64,000 bases of DNA from Chrysomallon squamiferum. Its lineage: Eukaryota > Mollusca > Gastropoda > Neomphalida > Peltospiridae. The stretch spans positions 16,484,984-16,548,983 of the forward strand of contig CM022667.1 in the NCBI GenBank assembly GCA_012295275.1, given 5' to 3'. Positions 10,858-23,642 of the stretch are shown piece after piece (the first letter of the stretch is position 1; each line of letters starts with the position of its first letter). Both the position numbers and the translations under genes were made by a program. The notes beneath the pieces were generated by a model. That model made no database searches. It was not told the origin of the DNA and was given only the letters and a program-made list of their open reading frames with translations.

Positions 10858-13800
10858 TTTTTTTTTTTTCTTTACTGATATTATCAACAGTTATATAAAT
10901 ATAACATTAAAACAATAAATAAAAAATAGGTATGCACTCACACATTCATACATACTTATTTACTCAGAACATACACATATATTAATTGTATTTCATAGTA
11001 AAATACACCTATTATCCTTTTTTAGGATAGAGTTATAATGATTATTTATAGCTTGCTAAAGGATATCTGAAATAAGTATATCATCTTTTTAATTCTAGAA
11101 ATACATTATTCTTAATATATTTATTAGTAAAAATTGAAAGTTTGTTTTGACGACGATATTGATAAAGAATTATTTCAAGCCACTTATACATACTAAAAAA
11201 AATATATTATATTGATGTTTGTTCCTTTCGATTGATCTATCACACACTTCTTGATCACTACTATTCTAAAAACTGATAAAATAATATTTATAAATTCTAA
11301 TGAACAATTTTCAGTTCTTAGATAATATCCAAATATTAAGTCTTTTTAACTGATCTAGAGGAAAACCTGTTTTCTTAAATATTTGAATACAAATTTCATG
11401 ATAGATATTAATTCCAACAATTCTTCACAATACAAAAATAAATGGCACAAATCTTCACCATCATTCAAACACACTGGACATGTACTAGATGAGATTTTGC
11501 CATATCTGTATAATTTACTATATGCATTCATCACATGACGAGCTGTCCTCAAATCTAAGTCTATAAAATCTATACATTTATCACTTTTTACTGTATCCAT
11601 TTCCAAACTGGTCTCCAGAATATACTAAAACCAAGCTCAGTCCGTTTTTCTTCACAAGTAGGTAGTTTAACATTTTTGGAAATTATTTTCATTATAAATG
11701 TATTGACATTTATCATTTCATTATTATGAAACAGAAATAAATCTTTCTTAGATGTTTAGCTTTTAAGCATTTCTGTTAATAGAACTTTTCCATTTATCTG
11801 GAAGTGATTTCGGAATAACACTTTAAGCAATATAAATTTGTTTTTCGGGTAATTCTGGAAATTTTTCATGACTATTTTCTACAATAGCTGTAAAAGGGAG
11901 AAAACCTGATATAACTTGATATGCAATATCAGCCACTTAAACTATTCCACTTTTAATAAAAGAACAAAATAGTAGTAATTTGTTTTTATATTTAATGAAT
12001 GGATTCTGAAAAAGTTGCTGAGACAAAGTTTTGACTGTATCAGTGGAAAATACGGTTTATTCCCGATTCTGGCATTCCCGAATCTGAGAGTGAGATTATA
12101 ACACATCTTAATTGGGCACGCCAGTTGTTCCATTTCTAGCATTTTATTTCTCACCCTTACTAATTGGTCACCTTAATTGATGGCCCATCACCTTAATTGA
12201 TGTACTTTTGTTAAACTGTATTTCGTCCACAATTTGTAAGACAATCAGTCACACTCTACACAAGAAATGTTTCAGAAAACACTCCACCGCAAGCTGACAA
12301 GTAGGAAGCCGTGTCCCGAGTACACGTGACGTACTCCAATCCCTTGTAGAGCTTGTGCTTGTTTTCTTCGGTGCGGCGGGACTTCCTTGATTTCTGTCCA
12401 CCTTCCAGCTGCAGCAGATGGGCTTCCTTGTTGGTGTTCTCTGACTTGAACAGGAGAATCAGCTCGTATATGTTCATGTGTGGTTTCACTCCTCTCTTGG
12501 CCAACCTGCTGTTGTAACCTTCACAGTTGTTGTTGTTCGTCCTAGGAGTATCGCTCCTGAAGTGGTTCCAAATGGTCAGAGGAAAGTTGCCATTAATCCA
12601 TGTATCACGAAAGTACTCGTTGAACTGAAAGCAAGCTGGCAGATCCGATGTGTGGGTCACCACAAGGTCGTATGCATCCACAATACGAGGCACTGGAAGG
12701 AACGCAAGTCTCCATAGCCGGTCAACGACTTCTTCCTCTCCTCTTCATATATCTTTGGGATACTGGTCATCTCCTCCCGTGCTCGCTTCCGCATGGTGTT
12801 TGTCAGTAGGTGGACAGCAACTTGGCTCTCATCCGACGAATGGATGTGGTCTTTACCTCTCCTAATAGTCCTATCCGATGTAGTAGTCACGGTGGCAAGG
12901 CACCTCAAATACAAACATCTCCATGGTACCGTACCATTCTTGTTATTAATCCGCCGTGCATACCTATATCAATCAAGTATGAGGTCCTCACATGGTTTTC
13001 TGCCGTCCAAAATTTCTCCCTTCGCAGCTATGATCAAACATAACAAACATCATGACTGTACAGTATTTATATAGGTAGTATTTCCTGTCTCCACATTTTA
13101 TACATCTCTTAATTGATCTTGTTAACCCCACATGTCTAAAGTTGTAGTATTTCATGTCTCCAAACATTAATTTTCTTGCAGTCTCTATTCCGGCTCACCT
13201 CTACTCTTCACTGCTCATTAAAGTTAATCTCGTTAATCGAAACCTATGTTCTTCACGCCTCTAAATTGGCCTTAATTGCTCACGCCAGTTTTCTCATTTC
13301 TGGAAGCGGATTATAACACTTCACCGATTACATAATCTGGAGACTGCCAGTTTTGGGAATATACCGAAAATACGTTCCCAATAATTTACATAATCCCAAG
13401 CTGATTAGCATTTCAGCATCAAAAGGGTTGATAACATTTTAAAGCGTTTTTACTGTAAACTATATTAAAAACGTCATAATTTAAATTCGTTTTCGAATAT
13501 TTTCCCAGAAATATTGACATTGTATATTTCCAAACATTTTAAAATTATTATCAAAATATTTCTTTAACATTTTAATACGAAAAGCCATTTTCTTTAATGA
13601 AACATTTTATGTGACAACATTTCTTCTTTTTGAATTCATATAATTTACTTTATTATTAAAAATATTCTATATTTTATCGATATTCGTCACCATACTCATT
13701 CAACGCCATGTCAACACTTTCTCTCACGCTTTTCTCTCGCGCTGCTTGTCTGTTTTTCTGTTTTCTATTTTCTACCAAGTTCCAGAGATTTTCTTCTTAC

Positions 13801-14703
13801 TGACGCTTGATATATCTCGTTCTACGCGTTCTTCTTTTCTGCTTACTAGATTCTGCAACGATGGTTTCAGCTGCCTTGTTAGTATGTTTCACAGTTGTGA
13901 TTTCATCGGGTTTTTTTTGTTTTTTTTCTGTTCTTTTCTCCATCTTCCGATTTTTGTTTTTCCTTATTGTTTTTCATTTCTGTTGTATTTATCCTGTGTC
14001 TACGTTTTGCTTCACTTTCTTTTTTCTCCTTTAATTTTACGCTATCTGTAGTATACTCCATACCATCACTGTCACTCTCGCTGTTTTCTTGGTCATCACT
14101 ATCGTACTCTGTCCAACATTCACATTCATCTTCTTTGTTTCCACACTTTTCAAACAGAAAAAGTTTCGGGTAGTTTCTTGCAAAATGTCCTTTTTGTTTA
14201 CAATTATGACGCTATACTTGGGCAGTCTTTCAATAAATGATTGTCCACCATACAATTGTAACACACTCATCTGATTGTCATGTAATACACGAACATATAC
14301 TATTCCTTCGAATGTCCTAAATTTCATTGAATATGGCAGACTTTTTATTTCGGGTGGTAATTTCACTCTGACCTATCTTGTGCCATCTGCTATTTTTATC
14401 CCTTTGTATATTCTCCTATAAATTGGCGTTAAAATTTCAATTTTCATAGCTTTCAATTTTTATTCAGTCACTTCATCATCTATGTATGCAGGCAAGTATA
14501 AAAATGAAACAAATACAGGTACAGATTTTAAAATTCTTGCCTTCATTTTTAGTCCTCTCATTTCTACTTCTTCTATTTCTGCAATCATTCTGACTTGTAT
14601 AATATCATCAAATGCTACTTCACAAGAGTCCGATCCTTTCTGTACACAAGCTTAAATTACATCACCCACTTGGCAACAAACATAATCAACTATGACGCCT
14701 GCA
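10858..14703 (-). mobile_element. Internally deleted LINE copy (Tx1/L1-like), 5' and 3' ends present
   Basis: Read on the minus strand, it begins at 14703 with the GCAGGCG end shared with the 42.7-kb copy. An ORF1 remnant follows (about 14690-13690; KSLPYSMKFRTFEGI matches the better copy), then a jump directly into the ORF2 C-terminal part (13640-13374 and 12045-11355). That part ends with the zinc-like motif CPVCLNDGEDLCHLFLYC. The APE and RT domains are deleted. A separate DNA transposon (12054-13365) interrupts the copy. The 3' end runs into a poly-A tail abutting the truncated tRNA-Lys at 10857. Many stops; non-functional. Confidence 0.8.
12054..13365 (-). mobile_element. Mutator-like (MULE) element remnant with TIRs and 8-bp target duplication
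   Basis: The left end begins GGTTTATTCCC and the right end, reverse-complemented, begins GGTATATTCCC; both continue into CTGGCA. GAAAATAC flanks both sides (12046-12053 and 13366-13373), and removing the element rejoins a continuous LINE sequence. Inside on the minus strand are a FLYWCH-like remnant (12914-12657: KDHIHSSDESQVAVHLLTN) and a MULE-transposase C-terminal part (12693-12256: FRDTWINGNFPLTIWN, then TNNNNCEGYNSRL). These match the usual MULE order. Reading frames are broken by frameshift and the catalytic DDE core is not recognisable, so this is an inactive deleted copy. An 8-bp duplication is on the short side for MULEs (usually 8-11). Confidence 0.75.
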
Positions 14704-14861
14704 GATATTTTCTTGGAATAAAATTCATAAGAATATTCTAATACATGTTCCGTATTTCTAATTAATCCATTTTCTTTGTTTCGTTCTTTGGTAGAATTTG
14801 TTTCTTTTTGATAATTGTTCTCCAAAGTGGAGAAAATAACTAACACGAAGAAAAATGCTAA

Positions 14862-14933
14862 GCCGACGTAGGGACTCGAACCCTAGACCCTCAGATTAAA
14901 AGTCTGATGCTCTACCGACTGAGCTACGAAGGC
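14862..14933 (-). tRNA. tRNA-Lys(UUU), array copy 1
   Basis: A 72-nt cloverleaf: D stem GCTC/GAGC, anticodon stem TCAGA/TCTGA with loop CTTTTAA (anticodon UUU), T stem TAGGG/CCCTA. The A box (TAGCTCAGTCGG) and B box (GGTTCGAGTCC) are intact, and a TTTTT pol III terminator lies just downstream. The acceptor stem GCCTTCG/CGTCGGC has two adjacent mismatches (U4-C69 and U5-U68), and the discriminator position is T. Both oddities are shared by every intact copy in the window. Confidence 0.85.
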
Positions 14934-15328
14934 TATACAAAAATACATAAAATGAATGAATCAGTGAATCTCTCGTTAGATATTAGCAAACAAGGCGATA
15001 CTGCTAATGAATGTAACATTTAAAATGAGAAAGAGGAAAAAGATGATAATGATAAAGTAAAAAAAGAGATATATTTCGAGTACCTATGGTTATCTCAAGA
15101 AATATTGTCACAAGTTTGTTTATAATGAAATTTTCCTCAAACAAAAATAATTTAAAATCATTGGTTAATCTAATTCCATTATTACTATATCGAACCTTAA
15201 CTAAAGAAACTTAACGGCTCTGAAACAATAACAAAGATCATTCAGATATGACATTCTTCTGCACCACGTCTAGTAATTCTAAACAAAGATGTTAAATATC
15301 AGTTAATATCTTCAAATTACTTTTTATA

Positions 15329-15697
15329 TCATTTTAGAGTAATTTCTTCCACGATATAAATGTATCTCCGAAACTGAATTGTTGTCAGTACATATAACGT
15401 GAAACTATTTGTCACCATATCCAAAGCACTTACTTCAACAATCTTCACAAACAACCGTTTCACATTAATTAACTCAGCAATATCTATAACATCTCTCACT
15501 GACATAATATTATCAGCATTATCTCTTGCCTTTACACAAAACATTTCTTCTGATGCCATAACATGTTTAAAACGAGTATCAAGAAATTTAAAAATAATTT
15601 TGAAATGTGCATTTAAAAGAATAATAGTTCTGACATTTTTTACGATCCGTTTTGTTACATTTTCTCTTGTAAAATTTACTAATGACGCGTTTTTCAT
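15329..15697 (-). pseudogene. LINE reverse-transcriptase fragment inside the array unit (first of ten)
   Basis: This 122-codon frame reads DNADNIMSVRDVIDIAEL and VKIVEVSALDMVTNSFTL. These align with the RT block of the 45.4-kb LINE (DIADNIMSVRDIIDIVEL; VKIDQEKAFDRVSHSFIL), but the catalytic Asp-containing KIDQEKAFD motif is degraded. It is therefore dead RT sequence, not a gene. Equivalent frames lie at 16573-16941, 17816-18184, 20302-20670, 24040-24408, 25286-25654 and 26529-26897. Copies at 19060, 21549 and 22789 are broken by T-run length changes. Conservation across copies reflects unit duplication. Confidence 0.85.
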
Positions 15698-16104
15698 ACT
15701 ATCTGTCAGAAGTACCTTTTTTCTCTTTTTATATTAATTCATATTACAACTTTATGGAATAAAATCTTGAAATTTTCTCAGAATTTAACAGAAAAGCCAC
15801 AGCCACACAATCTATACGAAGAGATTTATTTTGATTCTCTTTTCTAAGGCATCGATTAATTCTTTAATTGTAATATCTATCTCACAGTTTTCACTTTCAG
15901 AATCCCTTATCTTCTTTGATAATAAAAAATAACTATATTTTCTTACGTATGTAATATGGAATAAAATTCATAAGAATATTCTAATACATGTTCCGTATTT
16001 CTAATTAATCCATTTTCTTTGTTTTGTTCTTTGGTAGAATTTGTTTCTTTTTGATAATTGTTCTCCAAAGTGGAGAAAATAACTAACACGAAGAAAAATA
16101 CTAA

Positions 16105-16176
16105 GCCGACGTAGGGACTCGAACCCTAGACCCTCAGATTAAAAGTCTGATGCTCTACCGACTGAGCTACGAAGGC
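16105..16176 (-). tRNA. tRNA-Lys(UUU), array copy 2
   Basis: Identical in sequence to copy 1, 1243 bp downstream. The trailer carries a TTTTT run after TTAGTA on the minus strand. Confidence 0.85.
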
Positions 16177-17348
16177 TATACAAAAATACATAAAATGAAT
16201 GAATCAGTGAATCTCTCGTTAGATATTAGCAAACAAGGCGATACTGCTAATGAATGTAACATTTAAAATGAGAAAGAGGAAAAAGATGATAATGATAAAG
16301 TAAAAAAAGAGATATATTTCGAGTACCTATGGTTATCTCAAGAAATATTGTCACAAGTTTGTTTATAATGAAATTTTGCTCAAACAAAAATAATTTAAAA
16401 TCATTGGTTAATCTAATTCCATTATTACTATATCGAACCTTAACTAAAAGAAACTTAACGGCTCTGAAACAATAACAAAGATCATTCAGATATGACATTC
16501 TTCTGCACCACGTCTAGTAATTCTAAACAAAGATGTTAAATATCAGTTAATATCTTCAAATTACTTTTTATATCATTTTAGAGTAATTTCTTCCACGATA
16601 TAAATGTATCTCCGAAACTGAATTGTTGTCAGTACATATAACGTGAAACTATTTGTCACCATATCCAAAGCACTTACTTCAACAATCTTCACAAACAACC
16701 GTTTCACATTAATTAACTCAGCAATATCTATAACATCTCTCACTGACATAATATTATCAGCATTATCTCTTGCCTTTACACAAAACATTTCTTCTGATGC
16801 CATAACATGTTTAAAACGAGTATCAAGAAATTTAAAAATAATTTTGAAATGTGCATTTAAAAGAATAATAGTTCTGACATTTTTTACGATCCGTTTTGTT
16901 ACATTTTCTCTTGTAAAATTTACTAATGACGCGTTTTTCATACTATCTGTCAGAAGTACCTTTTTTCTCTTTTTATATTAATTCATATTACAACTTTATG
17001 GAATAAAATCTTGAAATTTTCTCAGAATTTAACAGAAAAGCCACAGCCACACAATCTATACGAAGAGATTTATTTTGATTCTCTTTTCTAAGGCATCGAT
17101 TAATTCTTTAATTGTAATATCTATCTCACAGTTTTCACTTTCAGAATCCCTTATCTTCTTTGATAATAAAAAATAACTATATTTTCTTACGTATGTAATA
17201 TGGAATAAAATTCATAAGAATATTCTAATGCATGTTCCGTATTTCTAATTAATCCATTTTCTTTGTTTTGTTCTTTGGTAGAATTTGTTTCTTTTTGATA
17301 ATTGTTCTCCAAAGTGGAGAAAATAACTAACACGAAGAAAAATACTAA

Positions 17349-17420
17349 GCCGACGTAGGGACTCGAACCCTAGACCCTCAGATTAAAAGTCTGATGCTCT
17401 ACCGACTGAGCTACGAAGGC
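17349..17420 (-). tRNA. tRNA-Lys(UUU), array copy 3
   Basis: Same 72-nt sequence as copy 1, with box A, box B and terminator intact. Confidence 0.85.
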
Positions 17421-18591
17421 TATACAAAAATACATAAAATGAATGAATCAGTGAATCTCTCGTTAGATATTAGCAAACAAGGCGATACTGCTAATGAATG
17501 TAACATTTAAAATGAGAAAGAGGAAAAAGATGATAATGATAAAGTAAAAAAAGAGATATATTTCGAGTACCTATGGTTATCTCAAGAAATATTGTCACAA
17601 GTTTGTTTATAATGAAATTTTGCTCAAACAAAAATAATTTAAAATCATTGGTTAATCTAATTCCATTATTACTATATCGAACCTTAACTAAAGAAACTTA
17701 ACGGCTCTGAAACAATAACAAAGATCATTCAGATATGACATTCTTCTGCACCACGTCTAGTAATTCTAAACAAAGATGTTAAATATCAGTTAATATCTTC
17801 AAATTACTTTTTATATCATTTTAGAGTAATTTCTTCCACGATATAAATGTATCTCCGAAACTGAATTGTTGTCAGTACATATAACGTGAAACTATTTGTC
17901 ACCATATCCAAAGCACTTACTTCAACAATCTTCACAAACAACCGTTTCACATTAATTAACTCAGCAATATCTATAACATCTCTCACTGACATAATATTAT
18001 CAGCATTATCTCTTGCCTTTACACAAAACATTTCTTCTGATGCCATAACATGTTTAAAACGAGTATCAAGAAATTTAAAAATAATTTTGAAATGTGCATT
18101 TAAAAGAATAATAGTTCTGACATTTTTTACGATCCGTTTTGTTACATTTTCTCTTGTAAAATTTACTAATGACGCGTTTTTCACACTATCTGTCAGAAGT
18201 ACCTTTTTTCTCTTTTTATATTAATTCATATTACAACTTTATGGAATAAAATCTAGAAATTTTCTCAGAATTTAACAGAAAAGCCACAGCCACACAATCT
18301 ATACGAAGAGATTTATTTTGATTCTCTTTTCTAAGGCATCGATTAATTCTTTAATTGTAATATCTATCTCACAGTTTTCACTTTCAGAATCCCTTATCTT
18401 CTTTGATAATAAAAAATAACTATATTTTCTTACGTATGTAATATGGAATAAAATTCATAAGAATATTCTAATACATGTTCCGTATTTCTAATTAATCCAT
18501 TTTCTTTGTTTTGTTCTTTGGTAGAATTTGTTTCTTTTTGATAATTGTTCTCCAAAGTGGAGAAAATAACTAACACGAAGAAAAATACTAA

Positions 18592-18663
18592 GCCGACGTA
18601 GGGACTCGAACCCTAGACCCTCAGATTAAAAGTCTGATGCTCTACCGACTGAGCTACGAAGGC
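18592..18663 (-). tRNA. tRNA-Lys(UUU), array copy 4
   Basis: Same 72-nt sequence. The RT fragment of the following unit has lost one T, which breaks its frame. Confidence 0.85.
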
Positions 18664-19835
18664 TATACAAAAATACATAAAATGAATGAATCAGTGAATC
18701 TCTCGTTAGATATTAGCAAACAAGGCGATACTGCTAATGAATGTAACATTTAAAATGAGAAAGAGGAAAAAGATGATAATGATAAAGTAAAAAAAGAGAT
18801 ATATTTCGAGTACCTATGGTTATCTCAAGAAATATTGTCACAAGTTTGTTTATAATGAAATTTTGCTCAAACAAAAAATAATTTAAAATCATTGGTTAAT
18901 CTAATTCCATTATTACTATATCGAACCTTAACTAAAGAAACTTAACGGCTCTGAAACAATAACAAAGATCATTCAGATATGACATTCTTCTGCACCACGT
19001 CTAGTAATTCTAAACAAAGATGTTAAATATCAGTTAATATCTTCAAATTACTTTTTATATCATTTTAGAGTAATTTCTTCCACGATATAAATGTATCTCC
19101 GAAACTGAATTGTTGTCAGTACATATAACGTGAAACTATTTGTCACCATATCCAAAGCACTTACTTCAACAATCTTCACAAACAACCGTTTCACATTAAT
19201 TAACTCAGCAATATCTATAACATCTCTCACTGACATAATATTATCAGCATTATCTCTTGCCTTTACACAAAACATTTCTTCTGATGCCATAACATGTTTA
19301 AAACGAGTATCAAGAAATTTAAAAATAATTTTGAAATGTGCATTTAAAAGAATAATAGTTCTGACATTTTTACGATCCGTTTTGTTACATTTTCTCTTGT
19401 AAAATTTACTAATGACGCGTTTTTCACACTATCTGTCAGAAGTACCTTTTTCTCTTTTTTTATATTAATTCATATTACAACTTTATGGAATAAAATCTAG
19501 AAATTTTCTCAGAATTTAACAGAAAAGCCACAGCCACACAATCTATACGAAGAGATTTATTTTGATTCTCTTTTCTAAGGCATCGATTAATTCTTTAATT
19601 GTAATATCTATCTCACAGTTTTCACTTTCAGAATCCCTTATCTTCTTTGATAATAAAAAATAACTATATTTTCTTACGTATGTAATATGGAATAAAATTC
19701 ATAAGAATATTCTAATACATGTTCCGTATTTCTAATTAATCCATTTTCTTTGTTTTGTTCTTTGGTAGAATTTGTTTCTTTTTGATAATTGTTCTCCAAA
19801 GTGGAGAAAATAACTAACACGAAGAAAAATACTAA

Positions 19836-19907
19836 GCCGACGTAGGGACTCGAACCCTAGACCCTCAGATTAAAAGTCTGATGCTCTACCGACTGAGCTA
19901 CGAAGGC
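19836..19907 (-). tRNA. tRNA-Lys(UUU), array copy 5
   Basis: Same 72-nt sequence; flanks match the array consensus. Confidence 0.85.
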
Positions 19908-21080
19908 TATACAAAAATACATAAAATGAATGAATCAGTGAATCTCTCGTTAGATATTAGCAAACAAGGCGATACTGCTAATGAATGTAACATTTAAAAT
20001 GAGAAAGAGGAAAAAAGATGATAATGATAAAGTAAAAAAGAGATATATTTCGAGTACCTATGGTTATCTCAAGAAATATTGTCACAAGTTTGTTTATAAT
20101 GAAATTTTGCTCAAACAAAAAATTTTAAAATCATTGGTTAATCTAATTCCATTATTACTATATCGAACCTTAACTAAAGAAACTTAACGGCTCTGAAACA
20201 ATAACAAAGATCATTCAGATATGACATTCTTCTGCACCACGTCTAGTAATTCTAAACAAAGATGTTAAATATCAGTTAATATCTTCAAATTACTTTTTAT
20301 ATCATTTTAGAGTAATTTCTTCCACGATATAAATGTATCTCCGAAACTGAATTGTTGTCAGTACATATAACGTGAAACTATTTGTCACCATATCCAAAGC
20401 ACTTACTTCAACAATCTTCACAAACAACCGTTTCACATTAATTAACTCAGCAATATCTATAACATCTCTCACTGACATAATATTATCAGCATTATCTCTT
20501 GCCTTTACACAAAACATTTCTTCTGATGCCATAACATGTTTAAAACGAGTATCAAGAAATTTAAAAATAATTTTGAAATGTGCATTTAAAAGAATAATAG
20601 TTCTGACATTTTTTACGATCCGTTTTGTTACATTTTCTCTTGTAAAATTTACTAATGACGCGTTTTTCACACTATCTGTCAGAAGTACCTTTTTTTTCTT
20701 TTTATATTAATTCATATTACAACTTTATGGAATAAAATCTAGAAATTTTCTCAGAATTTAACAGAAAAGCCACAGCCACACAATCTATACGAAGAGATTT
20801 ATTTTGATTCTCTTTTCTAAGGCATCGATTAATTCTTTAATTGTAATATCTATCTCACAGTTTTCACTTTCAGAATCCCTTATCTTCTTTGATAATAAAA
20901 AATAACTATATTTTCTTACGTATGTAATATGGAATAAAATTCATAAGAATATTCTAATACATGTTCCGTATTTCTAATTAATCCATTTTCTTTGTTTTGT
21001 TCTTTGGTAGAATTTGTTTCTTTTTGATAATTGTTCTCCAAAGTGGAGAAGAAAAATACTAAGCCGACGAAAAATACGAA

Positions 21081-21152
21081 GCCGACGTGGGGACTCGAAC
21101 CCTAGACCCTCAGATTAAAAGTCTGATGCTCTACCGACTGAGCTACGAAGGC
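21081..21152 (-). tRNA. tRNA-Lys(UUU), array copy 6, variant
   Basis: Differs at the T stem (plus-strand GTGGGGAC instead of GTAGGGAC), creating an A-C mismatch in that stem. Its trailer is rearranged: AAGCCGACG plus AAAAATAC is duplicated immediately 3' (plus 21060-21080) and the usual spacer is partly lost. It may be less stable than its neighbours. Confidence 0.75.
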
Positions 21153-22322
21153 TATACAAAAAATACATAAAATGAACGAATCAGTGAATCTCTCGTTAGA
21201 TATTAGCAAACAAGGCGATACTGCTAATGAATGTAACATTTAAAATGAGAAAGAGGAAAAAGATGATAATGATAAAGTAAAAAAAGAGATATATTTCGAG
21301 TACCTATGGTTATCTCAAGAAATATTGTCACAAGTTTGTTTATAATGAAATTTTGCTCAAACAAAAATAATTTAAAATCATTGGTTAATCTAATTCCATT
21401 ATTACTATATCGAACCTTAACTAAAGAAACTTAACGGCTCTGAAACAATAACAAAGATCATTCAGATATGACATTCTTCTGCACCACGTCTAGTAATTCT
21501 AAACAAAGATGTTAAATATCAGTTAATATCTTCAAATTACTTTTTATATCATTTTAGAGTAATTTCTTCCACGATATAAATGTATCTCCGAAACTGAATT
21601 GTTGTCAGTACATATAACGTGAAACTATTTGTCACCATATCCAAAGCACTTACTTCAACAATCTTCACAAACAACCGTTTCACATTAATTAACTCAGCAA
21701 TATCTATAACATCTCTCACTGACATAATATTATCAGCATTATCTCTTGCCTTTACACAAAACATTTCTTCTGATGCCATAACATGTTTAAAACGAGTATC
21801 AAGAAATTTAAAAATAATTTTGAAATGTGCATTTAAAAGAATAATAGTTCTGACATTTTTACGATCCGTTTTGTTACATTTTCTCTTGTAAAATTTACTA
21901 ATGACGCGTTTTCACACTATCTGTCAGAAGTACCTTTTTTCTCTTTTTATATTAATTCATATTACAACTTTATGGAATAAAATCTAGAAATTTTCTCAGA
22001 ATTTAACAGAAAAGCCACAGCCACACAATCTATATACGAAGAGATTTATTTTGATTCTCTTTTCTAAGGCATCGATTAATTCTTTAATTGTAATATCTAT
22101 CTCACAGTTTTCACTTTCAGAATCCCTTATCTTCTTTGATAATAAAAATAACTATATTTTCTTACGTATGTAATATGGAATAAAATTCATAAGAATATTC
22201 TAATACATGTTCCGTATTTCTAATTAATCCATTTTCTTTGTTTTGTTCTTTGGTAGAATTTGTTTCTTTTTGATAATTGTTCTCCAAAGTGGAGAAAATA
22301 ACTAACACGAAGAAAATACTAA

Positions 22323-22394
22323 GCCGACGTAGGGACTCGAACCCTAGACCCTCAGATTAAAAGTCTGATGCTCTACCGACTGAGCTACGAAGGC
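22323..22394 (-). tRNA. tRNA-Lys(UUU), array copy 7
   Basis: Same 72-nt sequence as copy 1. The trailer T-run is one base shorter (AAAATACT on plus), leaving TTTT, still a usable pol III terminator. Confidence 0.85.
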
Positions 22395-23570
22395 TATACA
22401 AAAATACATAAAATGAATGAATCAGTGAATCTCTCGTTAGATATTAGCAAACAAGGCGATACTGCTAATGAATGTAACATTTAAAATGAGAAAGAGGAAA
22501 AAGATGATAATGATAAAGTAAAAAAAGAGATATATTTCGAGTACCTATGGTTATCTCAAGAAATATTGTCACAAGTTTGTTTATAATGAAATTTTGCTCA
22601 AACAAAAATAATTTAAAATCATTGGTTAATCTAATTCCATTATTACTATATCGAACCTTAACTAAAGAAACTTAACGGCTCTGAAACAATAACAAAGATC
22701 ATTCAGATATGACATTCTTCTGCACCACGTCTAGTAATTCTAAACAAAGATGTTAAATATCAGTTAATATCTTCAAATTACTTTTATATCATTTTAGAGT
22801 AATTTCTTCCACGATATAAATGTATCTCCGAAACTGAATTGTTGTCAGTACATATAACGTGAAACTATTTGTCACCATATCCAAAGCACTTACTTCAACA
22901 ATCTTCACAAACAACCGTTTCACATTAATTAACTCAGCAATATCTATAACATCTCTCACTGACATAATATTATCAGCATTATCTCTTGCCTTTACACAAA
23001 ACATTTCTTCTGATGCCATAACATGTTTAAAACGAGTATCAAGAAATTTAAAAATAATTTTGAAATGTGCATTTAAAAGAATAATAGTTCTGACATTTTT
23101 TTTACGATCCGTTTTGTTACATTTTCTCTTGTAAAATTTACTAATGACGCGTTTTTCACACTATCTGTCAGAAGTACCTTTTTTCTCTTTTTATATTAAT
23201 TCATATTACAACTTTATGGAATAAAATCTAGAAATTTTCTCAGAATTTAACAGAAAAAACCACAGCCACACAATCTATACGAAGAGATTTATTTTGATTC
23301 TCTTTTCTAAGGCATCGATTAATTCTTTAATTGTAATATCTATCTCACAGTTTTCACTTTCAGAATCCCTTTATCTTCTTTGATAATAAAAAATAACTAT
23401 ATTTTCTTACGTATGTGTAATATGGAATAAAATTCATAAGAATATTCTAATACATGTTCCGTATTTCTAATTAATCCATTTTCTTTGTTTTGTTCTTTGG
23501 TAGAATTTGTTTCTTTTTGATAATTGTTCTCCAAAGTGGAGAAAATAACTAACACGAAGAAAAATACTAA

Positions 23571-23642
23571 GCCGACGTAGGGACTCGAACCCTAGACCCT
23601 CAGATTAAAAGTCTGATGCTCTACCGACTGAGCTACGAAGGC
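23571..23642 (-). tRNA. tRNA-Lys(UUU), array copy 8
   Basis: Same 72-nt sequence as copy 1; the unit length to the previous copy is 1248 bp because of small insertions in the LINE part. Confidence 0.85.

Noticed and set aside
15399-15737. Plus-strand 112-codon frame repeated in every array unit
   Set aside because: Antisense shadow of the LINE RT fragment; its repetition comes from unit duplication, not selection.
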